Source of the DNA: Clostridia bacterium
GTDB lineage: Bacteria > Bacillota > Clostridia > Oscillospirales > Acutalibacteraceae
DNA: 64,000 nt
Direction of reading: 5' to 3'
NCBI GenBank assembly: GCA_017410605.1
Contig: JAFQQN010000012.1
Location: 141,144-205,143 of the forward strand
Position numbers and translations under genes: made by a program. Shown in pieces: positions 45,271 to 52,896 of this stretch. The stretch's first letter is position 1; each line of letters opens with the position of its first letter. The notes beneath the pieces were generated by a model. It saw only the letters and a program-made list of their open reading frames with translations, had not been told where the DNA came from and did not search any database.

Positions 45271-47924
45271 TATTCTTCCTCCTCTTGGTCGGCGGTCAGG
45301 TCGTCATCAAGGTTTATCCAAAAGCCTCTGTTAAACTCTCCGCCTTGACGGTAAAGCTCTTCTATCGGCTTTTCTTCGGCCAAAGGCTTTTCCTCATAAT
45401 CGTCAAGGTCAATGGTTTCTTCATAATAGCTTTCGGCTAAAATCAGCTTTTCGGCGGCTATATCATTTTTCCACTGCTCTAAAAGCTTATCTCCCTCAGG
45501 ATATTCCAAAACCTTAAAGCGGTTGGTTTTTCTTAATATTAAACAACCTAAAATATAAATTACAAAAATAAAAAGAGCGCCAAGACTGGTTATAACACCT
45601 ATTTTTAAATTTGGGTTTTGGTAATGGAATACAATTTCGTTTTCTCCACTGCTTACCGGCACTGCCATAAAGCCAACATTAACCTGTTCAATATTAACCT
45701 TAGCCCCGTTCACCGTGGCTGTCCAGCCCTTTTCATAGGGTATTGAAAAGAATACCAACTGGTCGCTTTCTGTAGAAATTTCTGACTTAAACCCGCTTTT
45801 TGTACGCTGAAAGCTTGACACCGCCGAGGCTCTGCGGTCGGCCGAATCCTTTTTTAGCTCTTCGCTGTCAAGCATAAAGGAATGAACGCTACCGGCCTCA
45901 CCCCAATCGCTTACATTGGCCTGTTCAACATTTTTAAGGAAATAGCCATACTTTGCTATCTGTTGGTCACTTAACAAAAGGGCCTTTACCATCATATTAG
46001 ACCGGCGCGACTCTTCAATTTCGTCACATTGCTCTTTGGTTATATAATAATCATAGGTAAAGCCATAGGGTAAATAATTTTCATTCTCCCAAACGGTATA
46101 TTTGCCCTCGTTGCTGTAGAATTTAAAGCCCGACATCAACGGCTGACCCATATCGTCTGTAAAGGCCTCTCCGCCGTTTCTTTCAAGCAAATATTTAACA
46201 CCCAAAAGGCTTCTTGCAGCGTAAGAAGCAGTAGTAGGCCTACTTGCCACGCCTCTTTCCTCACCAACATACTCCCAAAAGTCAGTAACCGAAACAGGAA
46301 CAACCGAATGGAAAGCGTTTATAGAACTGTACCCTAAATACATAGCGGTGTTGTCTACGCTGTCATAAACATCTATTCTATAGGTGGTTTTATCCCCCGG
46401 AAGCTCTAGCTCTTCTTCTAAAAGGGCATCTATCATAACGCTGTGAGTATCATAGGAATGGGTTTTTCCTGTTCCTATAAAATAGGCGGCATAAATAACA
46501 CTTAAAACCAAGGTGAGGGCGGTGGTGGTTTTTATAAACTGCAATCGGTTCCGTTTAAGGGTTTTAAGCATAATTCCAAGTATTATAAGCGAAACCACCG
46601 CAATAGCAGAGGTGGCTAAAAAGCGGTATAAATATAGGTTGTCATCGCTTTGGGTATAAAGGCCGAAGGCAGTGAATTTGCCATCTTCCATTTCTCTTGG
46701 AAACAAGCCTATAACCAGCACAGTAGCAAGGGTTATTCCCGTTACCCACTTATAGGGTGAGCGCCAATTAATTTCTGTGTTCTCAACACAGTACACCGTT
46801 GCAAGGCACATTAAAAGCACCGGCATATAATACCAACGGGCATAATAGGCGTGGTTGAACATATAAAAGGCACTGTTTAAAATGGGCACCAGTGCCATAA
46901 AAATGAGTATGCCTACCATTCTTCTGAGCCAACTGCCCTTTTTCTGTTGCATAAAGGCAAAAACACCAACCATAGAAAAAAGAGGTAGCCAACCGCCAAG
47001 AGAAGACCATTCAACCTCGGCTTCGGGGAAGAATACAGGCCTTGCAGGAATATCCGGCGGGAAGAAGAAGCACTGAAAAATATTAAGATAAATTTGTTCC
47101 TTGCCGTAGGTTATGGCTCCCCAACCGTGTAAAATTTCGGTAAGTCTGCTATTTCCAAACAAGCTTGCCATGGTTGGAAGCATTATTGCGGCCGAAATTA
47201 AAAGGCCCAAAACCGCCTCAAAAACAAACCACAAAAACACCGATACCTTAAATTTGTAACAACCCGAAAACATTCTTACAAAGAAATAGATAATAACAAA
47301 AATAACCATTCCATAGAAGAAGAAATAGTTTGATATGGCCGCAAGGGCAACCATTAAAGCAAAGTATCCCCTTTTATTTTCGGCCAGAAACTTTTCAACC
47401 GACCATAAGAGCAAGGGGAAAACCACAATAGCCTCGTGAAAATGGTTGAAGAAGATATTATAAACCGAAAAGCCCGAAAAGGCATAAAGCAAACCGCCCA
47501 GCCTTGCGGCCTCAGGGGTTCTTGTAAACCGCCTGATATAAATATATCCTGTAAGAGCACTTAGGGCAAATTTTAAAATTAAAAGTGGACCTATAAGGTA
47601 GGGCACAAAATTATTAGGAAAGGGTAGGGTAAGCCAGAAAAAGGGGCTTCCCAAAAGGTAAAATGAATAAGAGCCTATAAAATCTACACCAAGGTCGGTG
47701 CCCCAGTTCCACCCAAAATTGCCGCTTCTTACTGCCTCGTGACAAAGCTTATAAAAGGGAACCTGTTGAACATTAAAATCACCGTAAAAGAGAAAATAGC
47801 CTTTATCCATAACAATAAAGGGAATAAAAAATGCGGCGGCAGTGACCAGAGCAAGAAAAAATGTTGAAAGCCATTTTTCTTTAGGTTTACCCAAAGACAT
47901 AAGCTTGTTAGCAGAAAAAGCCAT
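45270..47924 (-). CDS. YfhO-family polytopic membrane protein
   Basis: 884 residues with about a dozen hydrophobic helices, then an extracytoplasmic beta-rich part and one last helix near residue 790. Family features seen are GDFNVQQVPFYKLCHEAVRSGNFGWNWGTDLGVDF (in part) near the start, AFHSVVPVSVTDFWEY, and FFSIPYEKGWTATVNG near the end. YfhO-like proteins are GT-C-type enzymes implicated in glycosylating teichoic acids or other envelope polymers. A Glu-rich cytoplasmic tail of about 80 residues is unusual. It lies 4 bp after another GT-C-like gene, so both may modify the cell surface. Confidence 0.87.
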   Translation of the reverse strand: MAFSANKLMSLGKPKEKWLSTFFLALVTAAAFFIPFIVMDKGYFLFYGDFNVQQVPFYKLCHEAVRSGNFGWNWGTDLGVDFIGSYSFYLLGSPFFWLTLPFPNNFVPYLIGPLLILKFALSALTGYIYIRRFTRTPEAARLGGLLYAFSGFSVYNIFFNHFHEAIVVFPLLLWSVEKFLAENKRGYFALMVALAAISNYFFFYGMVIFVIIYFFVRMFSGCYKFKVSVFLWFVFEAVLGLLISAAIMLPTMASLFGNSRLTEILHGWGAITYGKEQIYLNIFQCFFFPPDIPARPVFFPEAEVEWSSLGGWLPLFSMVGVFAFMQQKKGSWLRRMVGILIFMALVPILNSAFYMFNHAYYARWYYMPVLLMCLATVYCVENTEINWRSPYKWVTGITLATVLVIGLFPREMEDGKFTAFGLYTQSDDNLYLYRFLATSAIAVVSLIILGIMLKTLKRNRLQFIKTTTALTLVLSVIYAAYFIGTGKTHSYDTHSVMIDALLEEELELPGDKTTYRIDVYDSVDNTAMYLGYSSINAFHSVVPVSVTDFWEYVGEERGVASRPTTASYAARSLLGVKYLLERNGGEAFTDDMGQPLMSGFKFYSNEGKYTVWENENYLPYGFTYDYYITKEQCDEIEESRRSNMMVKALLLSDQQIAKYGYFLKNVEQANVSDWGEAGSVHSFMLDSEELKKDSADRRASAVSSFQRTKSGFKSEISTESDQLVFFSIPYEKGWTATVNGAKVNIEQVNVGFMAVPVSSGENEIVFHYQNPNLKIGVITSLGALFIFVIYILGCLILRKTNRFKVLEYPEGDKLLEQWKNDIAAEKLILAESYYEETIDLDDYEEKPLAEEKPIEELYRQGGEFNRGFWINLDDDLTADQEEEE

Positions 47925-47928
47925 ATCC

Positions 47929-49182
47929 TTAACCCCTTTCTTCGCCTTTTAAGTAAGGCTTAGACATTAAAAATTTCACACAGATATATGTGGTTAAAAT
48001 ATATACAGCAAAATTAACAGCCGACATTACAATAAGCATTTCACCGTAGCAATAATCAATAAACCAGTCAGATGTGTTCCAATGGAACATAGGTGTTATA
48101 TGGTTTAATAATGTAGTAACAGAGGTTAACGTAAAACACCAGAAAAGACCTCGGTGTTTTTCTTTTATAGCCGCGTAAAGTATAAATATAAGCACCACAA
48201 ACTGATACCTTTCGTGCATTCGGCTCATAAACATAAAAAGTGAATTCATAAAAACAAAGCTTATAACCCACATATTGCGATTTTTAATAAAAACATAAAA
48301 AACCAAAAGTCCTATAATTATCAAAACAGTCATAACGGTGCTGAGCATATTGTAGGTAATAGGCCCTAAAATTGGGGTGCTGTCCTCAACCCAGTTAAGC
48401 CCCAACATACCGTAAAAATTAAAAGCATTTAAACTTAAAAGGGGGTATTTGCCCTGACCCCCAAGGTAAACCTCAAAAAACAAAAGCGGGCTTTTCGAAC
48501 CTATCATAAAGGGCAAAAACATTCCGGCTACGGTAATGGCAGCAACACCTATGCCCTTCAAAAATATCTTTGGGCGATTTTTCAAAAACAACTCCATTAA
48601 AAATATGGGTGTAAAGAAAAGGGCTTGATATTTTGTCATACCGGCCAAAGCAAATAAAAAACAAGCGAGTAGCGGTTTTTGCCTTTCCAAGGCCGAGAAG
48701 CTTATTAAAAGCATAAGGCACATCATACCGTCGGTCTGACCCCAAAAAGAGCTGTTGAAAACTGTTACAGGGTTAAAAAGCCACAAGGCGGCGGCAATAA
48801 GTGCGGTTTTGTAGCTATATTTTTTTAATATATAAAAAAGGGCCAAACCACAAAGCATATCAAAAAACACAGGCCAAAACTTCATAAACACCATATCGGT
48901 TAAAATGTGCCACTGGGGGCCCACCGCCCTATAAGCAAGACCTGTTAAATAAAGGAAAAACAAAAACACCGGGGGATAATCTAAAGAAATTTCATCTGCA
49001 CGGGCGTAAACATCAAAAAGGCCATCCGGCAGTGCCAGGGCCCATTCTCTGTACCAAAGGGTATCATATTCGTTAACATAACCCACACTGGCTACCAGCC
49101 TTATTAAAAAAGCGAATATAAAAATGAGTGCTGTTAGGTCAAAAATACGTTTTTTATATGCCGTATTTAAAAGAGTTTTCAG
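47929..49182 (-). CDS. GT-C-fold membrane glycosyltransferase-like protein
   Basis: Polytopic membrane protein of about 417 residues with roughly ten helices. The first loop (YVNEYDTLWYREWALALPDG ... YARADEISLDYPPVFLF) carries the acidic residues expected in GT-C mannosyltransferase-like enzymes using lipid-linked sugars. I place the start at CTG 49182: GGAGGGGA lies just upstream with 7-bp spacing, while the only upstream standard start, TTG 49245, lies inside the -35 of the divergent promoter and cannot be transcribed from it. CTG starts are rare, so the start remains uncertain. Confidence 0.8.
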   Translation of the reverse strand: MKTLLNTAYKKRIFDLTALIFIFAFLIRLVASVGYVNEYDTLWYREWALALPDGLFDVYARADEISLDYPPVFLFFLYLTGLAYRAVGPQWHILTDMVFMKFWPVFFDMLCGLALFYILKKYSYKTALIAAALWLFNPVTVFNSSFWGQTDGMMCLMLLISFSALERQKPLLACFLFALAGMTKYQALFFTPIFLMELFLKNRPKIFLKGIGVAAITVAGMFLPFMIGSKSPLLFFEVYLGGQGKYPLLSLNAFNFYGMLGLNWVEDSTPILGPITYNMLSTVMTVLIIIGLLVFYVFIKNRNMWVISFVFMNSLFMFMSRMHERYQFVVLIFILYAAIKEKHRGLFWCFTLTSVTTLLNHITPMFHWNTSDWFIDYCYGEMLIVMSAVNFAVYILTTYICVKFLMSKPYLKGEERG

Positions 49183-49210
49183 AAAATCCCCTCCAAACCG
49201 TAAATATCCA

Positions 49211-49245
49211 TTGATTATTATAGCAGAAACTGTTATAATAATCAA
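49211..49245. promoter_or_regulatory. Palindromic divergent promoter
   Basis: Twelve-base arms TTGATTATTATA (49211-49222) and TATAATAATCAA (49234-49245) flank an 11-base centre, gCAGaaaCTGt. Read forward it gives TTGATT and TATAAT, 17 bp apart, for the HD nucleotidase gene; read in reverse it gives exactly the same pair for the glycosyltransferase gene. The -10 of each direction overlaps the -35 of the other, so the two promoters should exclude each other. Confidence 0.8.
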
Positions 49246-49283
49246 TGCAATATTAGAAGATTTAACATTTGGGAGGTGTCATT

Positions 49284-49865
49284 ATGAGCAGTAATTATTA
49301 CGGTATGCTTTTTCGAATGAAGTTTATTCGCCGTTGGGCACTTATGCGCAATCTTTCCACCGAAACACTAAGCGACCACACTCTCGAAACTGCCTTTATT
49401 GCACACAGCCTTGCCACTATTGCAAAGGTTCGTTTTTCAGAAGAGGTAAACCCCGAAAGGGTGGCTCTTGCGGCCCTGTTTCACGATACCGCCGAGGTTA
49501 TAACCGGCGACCTTCCCACCCCGGTAAAATATTATAACGACGATATTAAATTTGCTTATAAAGATATTGAGCAAAAGGCAGAAAATACACTTATTTCTAT
49601 GCTGCCCGAAGACCTTAGAGGTGAGTTTGAACCAATATACCGCTCCGACAGGGTTACTGCCGCTTATGTTAAGGCGGCCGACAAAATTTCTGCCCTTATA
49701 AAATGTAAGGAAGAGCTTTCTTTAGGCAATAAAGAATTTAAAGCCGCCGAAAAATCCACCGAAAAGTCAATAAAAGCCATGAATCTTCCTGCCACTAAGG
49801 TGTTTATTGAAGAATTTCTTCCGGCCTTTTCACAAGGGTTGGATGAAAGCATGAAGCTTAAATAA
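49284..49865 (+). CDS. YfbR-like 5'-deoxynucleotidase (HD domain)
   Basis: 193-residue HD-domain phosphohydrolase that dephosphorylates deoxynucleoside monophosphates. Metal and active-site residues are in RWALMRNLSTETLSDHTLETAFIAHSLA, the HD pair ALFHDTAEVITGDLPTPVKYY (in part) and the Asp of KAADKISALIKC. The ATG 49284 follows GGGAGG; an upstream TTG lies in the ribosome site. Transcribed from the palindromic promoter with the LiaF-like gene behind it. Confidence 0.9.
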   Translation: MSSNYYGMLFRMKFIRRWALMRNLSTETLSDHTLETAFIAHSLATIAKVRFSEEVNPERVALAALFHDTAEVITGDLPTPVKYYNDDIKFAYKDIEQKAENTLISMLPEDLRGEFEPIYRSDRVTAAYVKAADKISALIKCKEELSLGNKEFKAAEKSTEKSIKAMNLPATKVFIEEFLPAFSQGLDESMKLK

Positions 49866-49896
49866 TTTTAAAATGAATTACAAAGGAGACATAATT

Positions 49897-50238
49897 ATGA
49901 ACAACAGCGCTCCACCCATTAAAACCGCCACAGCTTGCTTTTCAGGAAGTGACCTTAAATTTAATTCAGAGCTTTTCGGCGGTGCAAAGCTTAACGCCAT
50001 TTTTGGCGGAATTACCTGCGACCTTAGCAATGCAAATATTAAAAATGACTGCATTATTAAGGCCAACGTCCTTTTTGGGGGAATAGACATTATTCTTCCT
50101 GAAAATGTTAATTTTAAGGTTAAATCCCGTTGCCTTTTCGGTGGCACCTCTGACAAAAGGAATGTTCCCCACCAAAAAAAGGCCCCTACCGTTTACATAG
50201 TTATAAACTGCGCCTTTGGCGGTGTGGATGTTAAATAA
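49897..50238 (+). CDS. Soluble LiaF C-terminal-like protein with FGG repeats
   Basis: 113 residues resembling only the C-terminal beta domain of LiaF/VraT-type stress regulators. The motif FGG recurs five times (LFGGAKLNAIFGGITCDL, VLFGGIDIILPENV, CLFGGTSD, CAFGGVDV), consistent with a small parallel beta structure. The usual four N-terminal membrane helices are absent and there is no signal peptide. ATG 49897 follows AAAGGAG. LiaF inhibits a cell-envelope sensor kinase in Bacillus; whether this short form acts likewise is unknown. Confidence 0.72.
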   Translation: MNNSAPPIKTATACFSGSDLKFNSELFGGAKLNAIFGGITCDLSNANIKNDCIIKANVLFGGIDIILPENVNFKVKSRCLFGGTSDKRNVPHQKKAPTVYIVINCAFGGVDVK

Positions 50239-50308
50239 AAACATTCAAACATATTAAAAAGCAAGGTTATCAATTAAGATATCCTTGCTTTTTCTTTAAG
50301 CGCTTATA

Positions 50309-50920
50309 TTACACAGGTAGATTTAAACCATAACCCAATGCTATTCCCGCCGCCGCCGAAGAACAAATTATAATAATTGGGTGAACCTTTTTAAAGGCCA
50401 GAACCGCCATTATAAGACAAAGAGCCGCTGAAATATAAAAGGAAAGAGTGCTAAATACATTAAGGCCTACCCCCTGTGGGAAGAAAACTGTTTGCCCTAC
50501 AGACAAAACCGCCGCCGCAATAAGCCCAATTACCGCCGGTTTAAGCCCCGACATGGCACCCTGAACAGTTTTGCTGTTTTTAAAACGCTCGTAAAACCTG
50601 GCCACAATAAGAATAATTATAAAGGAAGGTAAAACCACACCCAAGGTTGCAAAGAAAGAACCCAAAACGTTTCCCCATACGCCAAACTCATTGCCTATGG
50701 TTTCGGCGCCTATATAGGTTGCCATATTAATTGCAAAGGGGCCGGGGGTAGATTCGCTTACTGCAATAAAATTAATAATCTCTTCCTCGGTAGCCCAACC
50801 GTGACCCAAAACCTCCTCCTGCATAAGGGGAAGCATTGCATAGCCACCACCAAAGGTAAACAAGCCTATTTTAAAAAAGGTTGCAAAAAGTGATAAAAGG
50901 TTTAAAATAAGCTGCATCAT
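50309..50920 (-). CDS. chrA: Chromate transporter-family protein ChrA, second half-size subunit
   Basis: 203-residue membrane protein made of one CHR domain. The signature FFKIGLFTFGGGYAMLPLMQEEVL near the N-terminus and ESTPGPFAINMATYIG are the conserved blocks of the family; about six hydrophobic helices are visible. It overlaps the first ChrA gene by 4 bp. Paired single-domain CHR proteins of opposite topology work together in Firmicutes; the physiological anion may be something other than chromate. Confidence 0.93.
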   Translation of the reverse strand: MMQLILNLLSLFATFFKIGLFTFGGGYAMLPLMQEEVLGHGWATEEEIINFIAVSESTPGPFAINMATYIGAETIGNEFGVWGNVLGSFFATLGVVLPSFIIILIVARFYERFKNSKTVQGAMSGLKPAVIGLIAAAVLSVGQTVFFPQGVGLNVFSTLSFYISAALCLIMAVLAFKKVHPIIIICSSAAAGIALGYGLNLPV

Positions 50921-51483
50921 TTTGCCCTCCTCCTAACAATTATACTATTAATAAGACCGGCTACTGCGCAACAAATAATAACCAGAAGTACGGGCAAATC
51001 TAATACCGCCACAGAAACAAAGGCAAGGCCAAGCAGAGCGTATGCGAACACCTTTTTCGGGCATTTTTTATACATTGTCCACACCGATTTTAAAAGCAAA
51101 GCCAAAACCCCGGCGCGAATGCCGAAAAAGGCATATTTAACAGCCTTAAGGTGTTGAAATTCCCTTAAAACAAAAGAGATTGCCAATATAATTACAAAAG
51201 AGGGCAGTACCACCCCTAGGGTAGCAAAAAAAGAACCCCAAAAGCCTGCAACCTTATAGCCTATAAAGGTTGCGGAATTTATTGCAATAGGGCCGGGGGT
51301 AGATTCTGCAATAGCAATAACCTCTAAAATATCATCGTCGGTTATCCACTTTTTGTTTTCTACCACCTCACGCTGAATAAGGGGTATCATTGCATAGCCT
51401 CCACCAAAGGTGAAAGCGCCAATTTTAAAAAAGGTTATGAAAAGGGTTAAAATTCTTTTTAACCTTGAGTTTTTTTCTTCCAT
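50917..51483 (-). CDS. chrA: Chromate transporter-family protein ChrA, first half-size subunit
   Basis: 188-residue single CHR domain with FFKIGAFTFGGGYAMIPLIQREVV and AESTPGPIAINSATFIGYKVAGFWG (in part). About six membrane helices. It has the ribosome site GAGAGG and a short leader containing a terminator (next entries), so the pair seems to be controlled by attenuation. The second half-size gene overlaps its end. Confidence 0.93.
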   Translation of the reverse strand: MEEKNSRLKRILTLFITFFKIGAFTFGGGYAMIPLIQREVVENKKWITDDDILEVIAIAESTPGPIAINSATFIGYKVAGFWGSFFATLGVVLPSFVIILAISFVLREFQHLKAVKYAFFGIRAGVLALLLKSVWTMYKKCPKKVFAYALLGLAFVSVAVLDLPVLLVIICCAVAGLINSIIVRRRAK

Positions 51484-51501
51484 TATAAAAAGCCTCTCTT
51501 C

Positions 51502-51534
51502 AAAAAAAATGGCAGTCTTTGACCTAAGACCGCC
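51502..51534 (-). terminator. Promoter-proximal terminator in the chrA leader
   Basis: On the minus strand GGCGGTCTT pairs with AAGACTGCC (one G-U) around AGGTCA, followed by A and eight T. It starts only about 12 nt after the predicted transcription start and ends before the ribosome site, so chrA must escape it. Confidence 0.8.
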
Positions 51535-51552
51535 AATATGCTATCAAATCTA

Positions 51553-51581
51553 ATTATACACATACCCTAATGACATTGCAA
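51553..51581 (-). promoter_or_regulatory. Promoter of the chrA pair
   Basis: On the minus strand TTGCAA (51581-51576) and TATAAT (51558-51553), 17 bp apart. Confidence 0.75.
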
Positions 51582-51686
51582 TAAAAAATTTTTGTTTTAG
51601 AGTAATTTTGTAAAAATGATAAATTTTTTTGCCCTTTAGCAGGTTGAATTTTTTGCATTTTTTTGTTATAAATTGTTGTGTTTATA

Positions 51687-51839
51687 TTGAAAAATACTAA
51701 AAAATGTTATATAATTGAAACCTAATGTTGATGTTACTGTAATAGGCAATGTTTATATGTTTATTTTTGCCCTTATAGTCAAAAATATAATAGCCTATTA
51801 TTCCTAACAATGAGCAAAAAATTAAACGGAGGAATTATT
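51687..51839 (+). promoter_or_regulatory. guaA promoter and structured leader
   Basis: TTGAAA at 51687-51692 and TATAAT at 51710-51715, 17 bp apart. The roughly 115-nt leader contains TAATAGGC (51740-51747) that can pair with GCCTATTA (51793-51800). I see no purine-riboswitch core and no clear terminator, so the stem's role is unknown. The ribosome site is GGAGG just before the ATG at 51840. Confidence 0.6.
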
Positions 51840-52841
51840 ATGGAAAATAACAAACGCCCCGAAACTATGGAGCGCATTACCACAAAAGCTCTTGCAGATG
51901 CTTTTATTGAAGACCAGATAGCCAAGGTTCGCGCCCAAGTAGGTGACAAAAAGGTTTTACTTGCCCTTTCCGGCGGTGTAGATTCCTCAGTTGTTGCTGC
52001 CCTTTTAATTAAGGCTATTGGCAAACAGCTTATTTCGGTTCACGTTAATCACGGCCTTATGCGTAAGGACGAATCTGAAAATGTTATTAAGGTTTTCAAA
52101 GAGGGTCTTAATGCTAACCTTATTTATGTAGATGCCACCGACCGCTTTTTAAACCTTTTGGCCGGTGTTTCTGACCCTGAAACAAAGCGCAAAATAATAG
52201 GTGCCGAATTTATTAATGTTTTCGCCGACGAGGCAAGAGCCTTAGAGGGCGTTTCTTTCTTAGCTCAGGGCACCATTTATCCTGATATTATTGAAAGCTT
52301 TAAACAGGCAGAGGGCAAAAAGGCTGTTAAATCTCACCACAATGTTGGCGGTCTTCCCGAAGACCTACAGTTTGAGCTTGTTGAACCTATTAAGCTTCTT
52401 TATAAAGACGAGGTTCGTGTTGTCGGTGAGGCTTTGGGTCTTCCCCACGGTATGGTTTACCGTCAGCCATTCCCCGGCCCCGGCCTTGGTGTTCGTTGCC
52501 TTGGTGCAATTACTAAAGACCGTCTCCATGCCCTCCGCGAGGCAGATGCTATTTTAAGGGAAGAATTTGATAAAAACGGTCTTGCCGAAAAGGTTTGGCA
52601 GTATTTTATAGCTGTTCCCGATATAAAAAGTGTTGGTGTTAAAAACGAAAGCCGTTATGAGGGTTGGCCCGCAATTATACGTGCCGTTAACACTACCGAT
52701 GCAATGTCTGCAACAATAGAAGAAATTCCCTATGCTCTTCTTCACCACATTACCCACCGCATAACCCATGAGGTTGAGGGTATTAACCGTGTTTTATTAG
52801 ACCTTACTCCAAAGCCAATTGGCACTATTGAGTGGGAATAA
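51840..52841 (+). CDS. guaA: GMP synthase, ATP-pyrophosphatase and dimerisation domains only
   Basis: 333 residues. It begins directly in the synthetase part: P-loop LLALSGGVDSSVVAALL, KSHHNVGGLPEDLQFELVEP and C-terminal dimerisation segments (DIKSVGVKNESRYEGWPAI, LLHHITHRITHEVEGINRV, LTPKPIGTIEWE). The N-terminal glutamine amidotransferase domain of about 190 residues present in usual bacterial GuaA is missing and is not encoded upstream, where there is only a promoter and leader. The enzyme must use ammonia or a separate GATase elsewhere. ATG 51840 chosen for its GGAGG; an in-frame ATG at 51810 lacks a ribosome site. Confidence 0.93.
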   Translation: MENNKRPETMERITTKALADAFIEDQIAKVRAQVGDKKVLLALSGGVDSSVVAALLIKAIGKQLISVHVNHGLMRKDESENVIKVFKEGLNANLIYVDATDRFLNLLAGVSDPETKRKIIGAEFINVFADEARALEGVSFLAQGTIYPDIIESFKQAEGKKAVKSHHNVGGLPEDLQFELVEPIKLLYKDEVRVVGEALGLPHGMVYRQPFPGPGLGVRCLGAITKDRLHALREADAILREEFDKNGLAEKVWQYFIAVPDIKSVGVKNESRYEGWPAIIRAVNTTDAMSATIEEIPYALLHHITHRITHEVEGINRVLLDLTPKPIGTIEWE

Positions 52842-52896
52842 TATAAAAAATATAACCTGTCTGATACAAGCCATCTTACGAAAGAAGGAATTTATA

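Noticed and set aside
51716..51839. Purine riboswitch upstream of guaA
   Set aside because: The conserved purine aptamer loops and the TATA-flanked three-way junction are absent.
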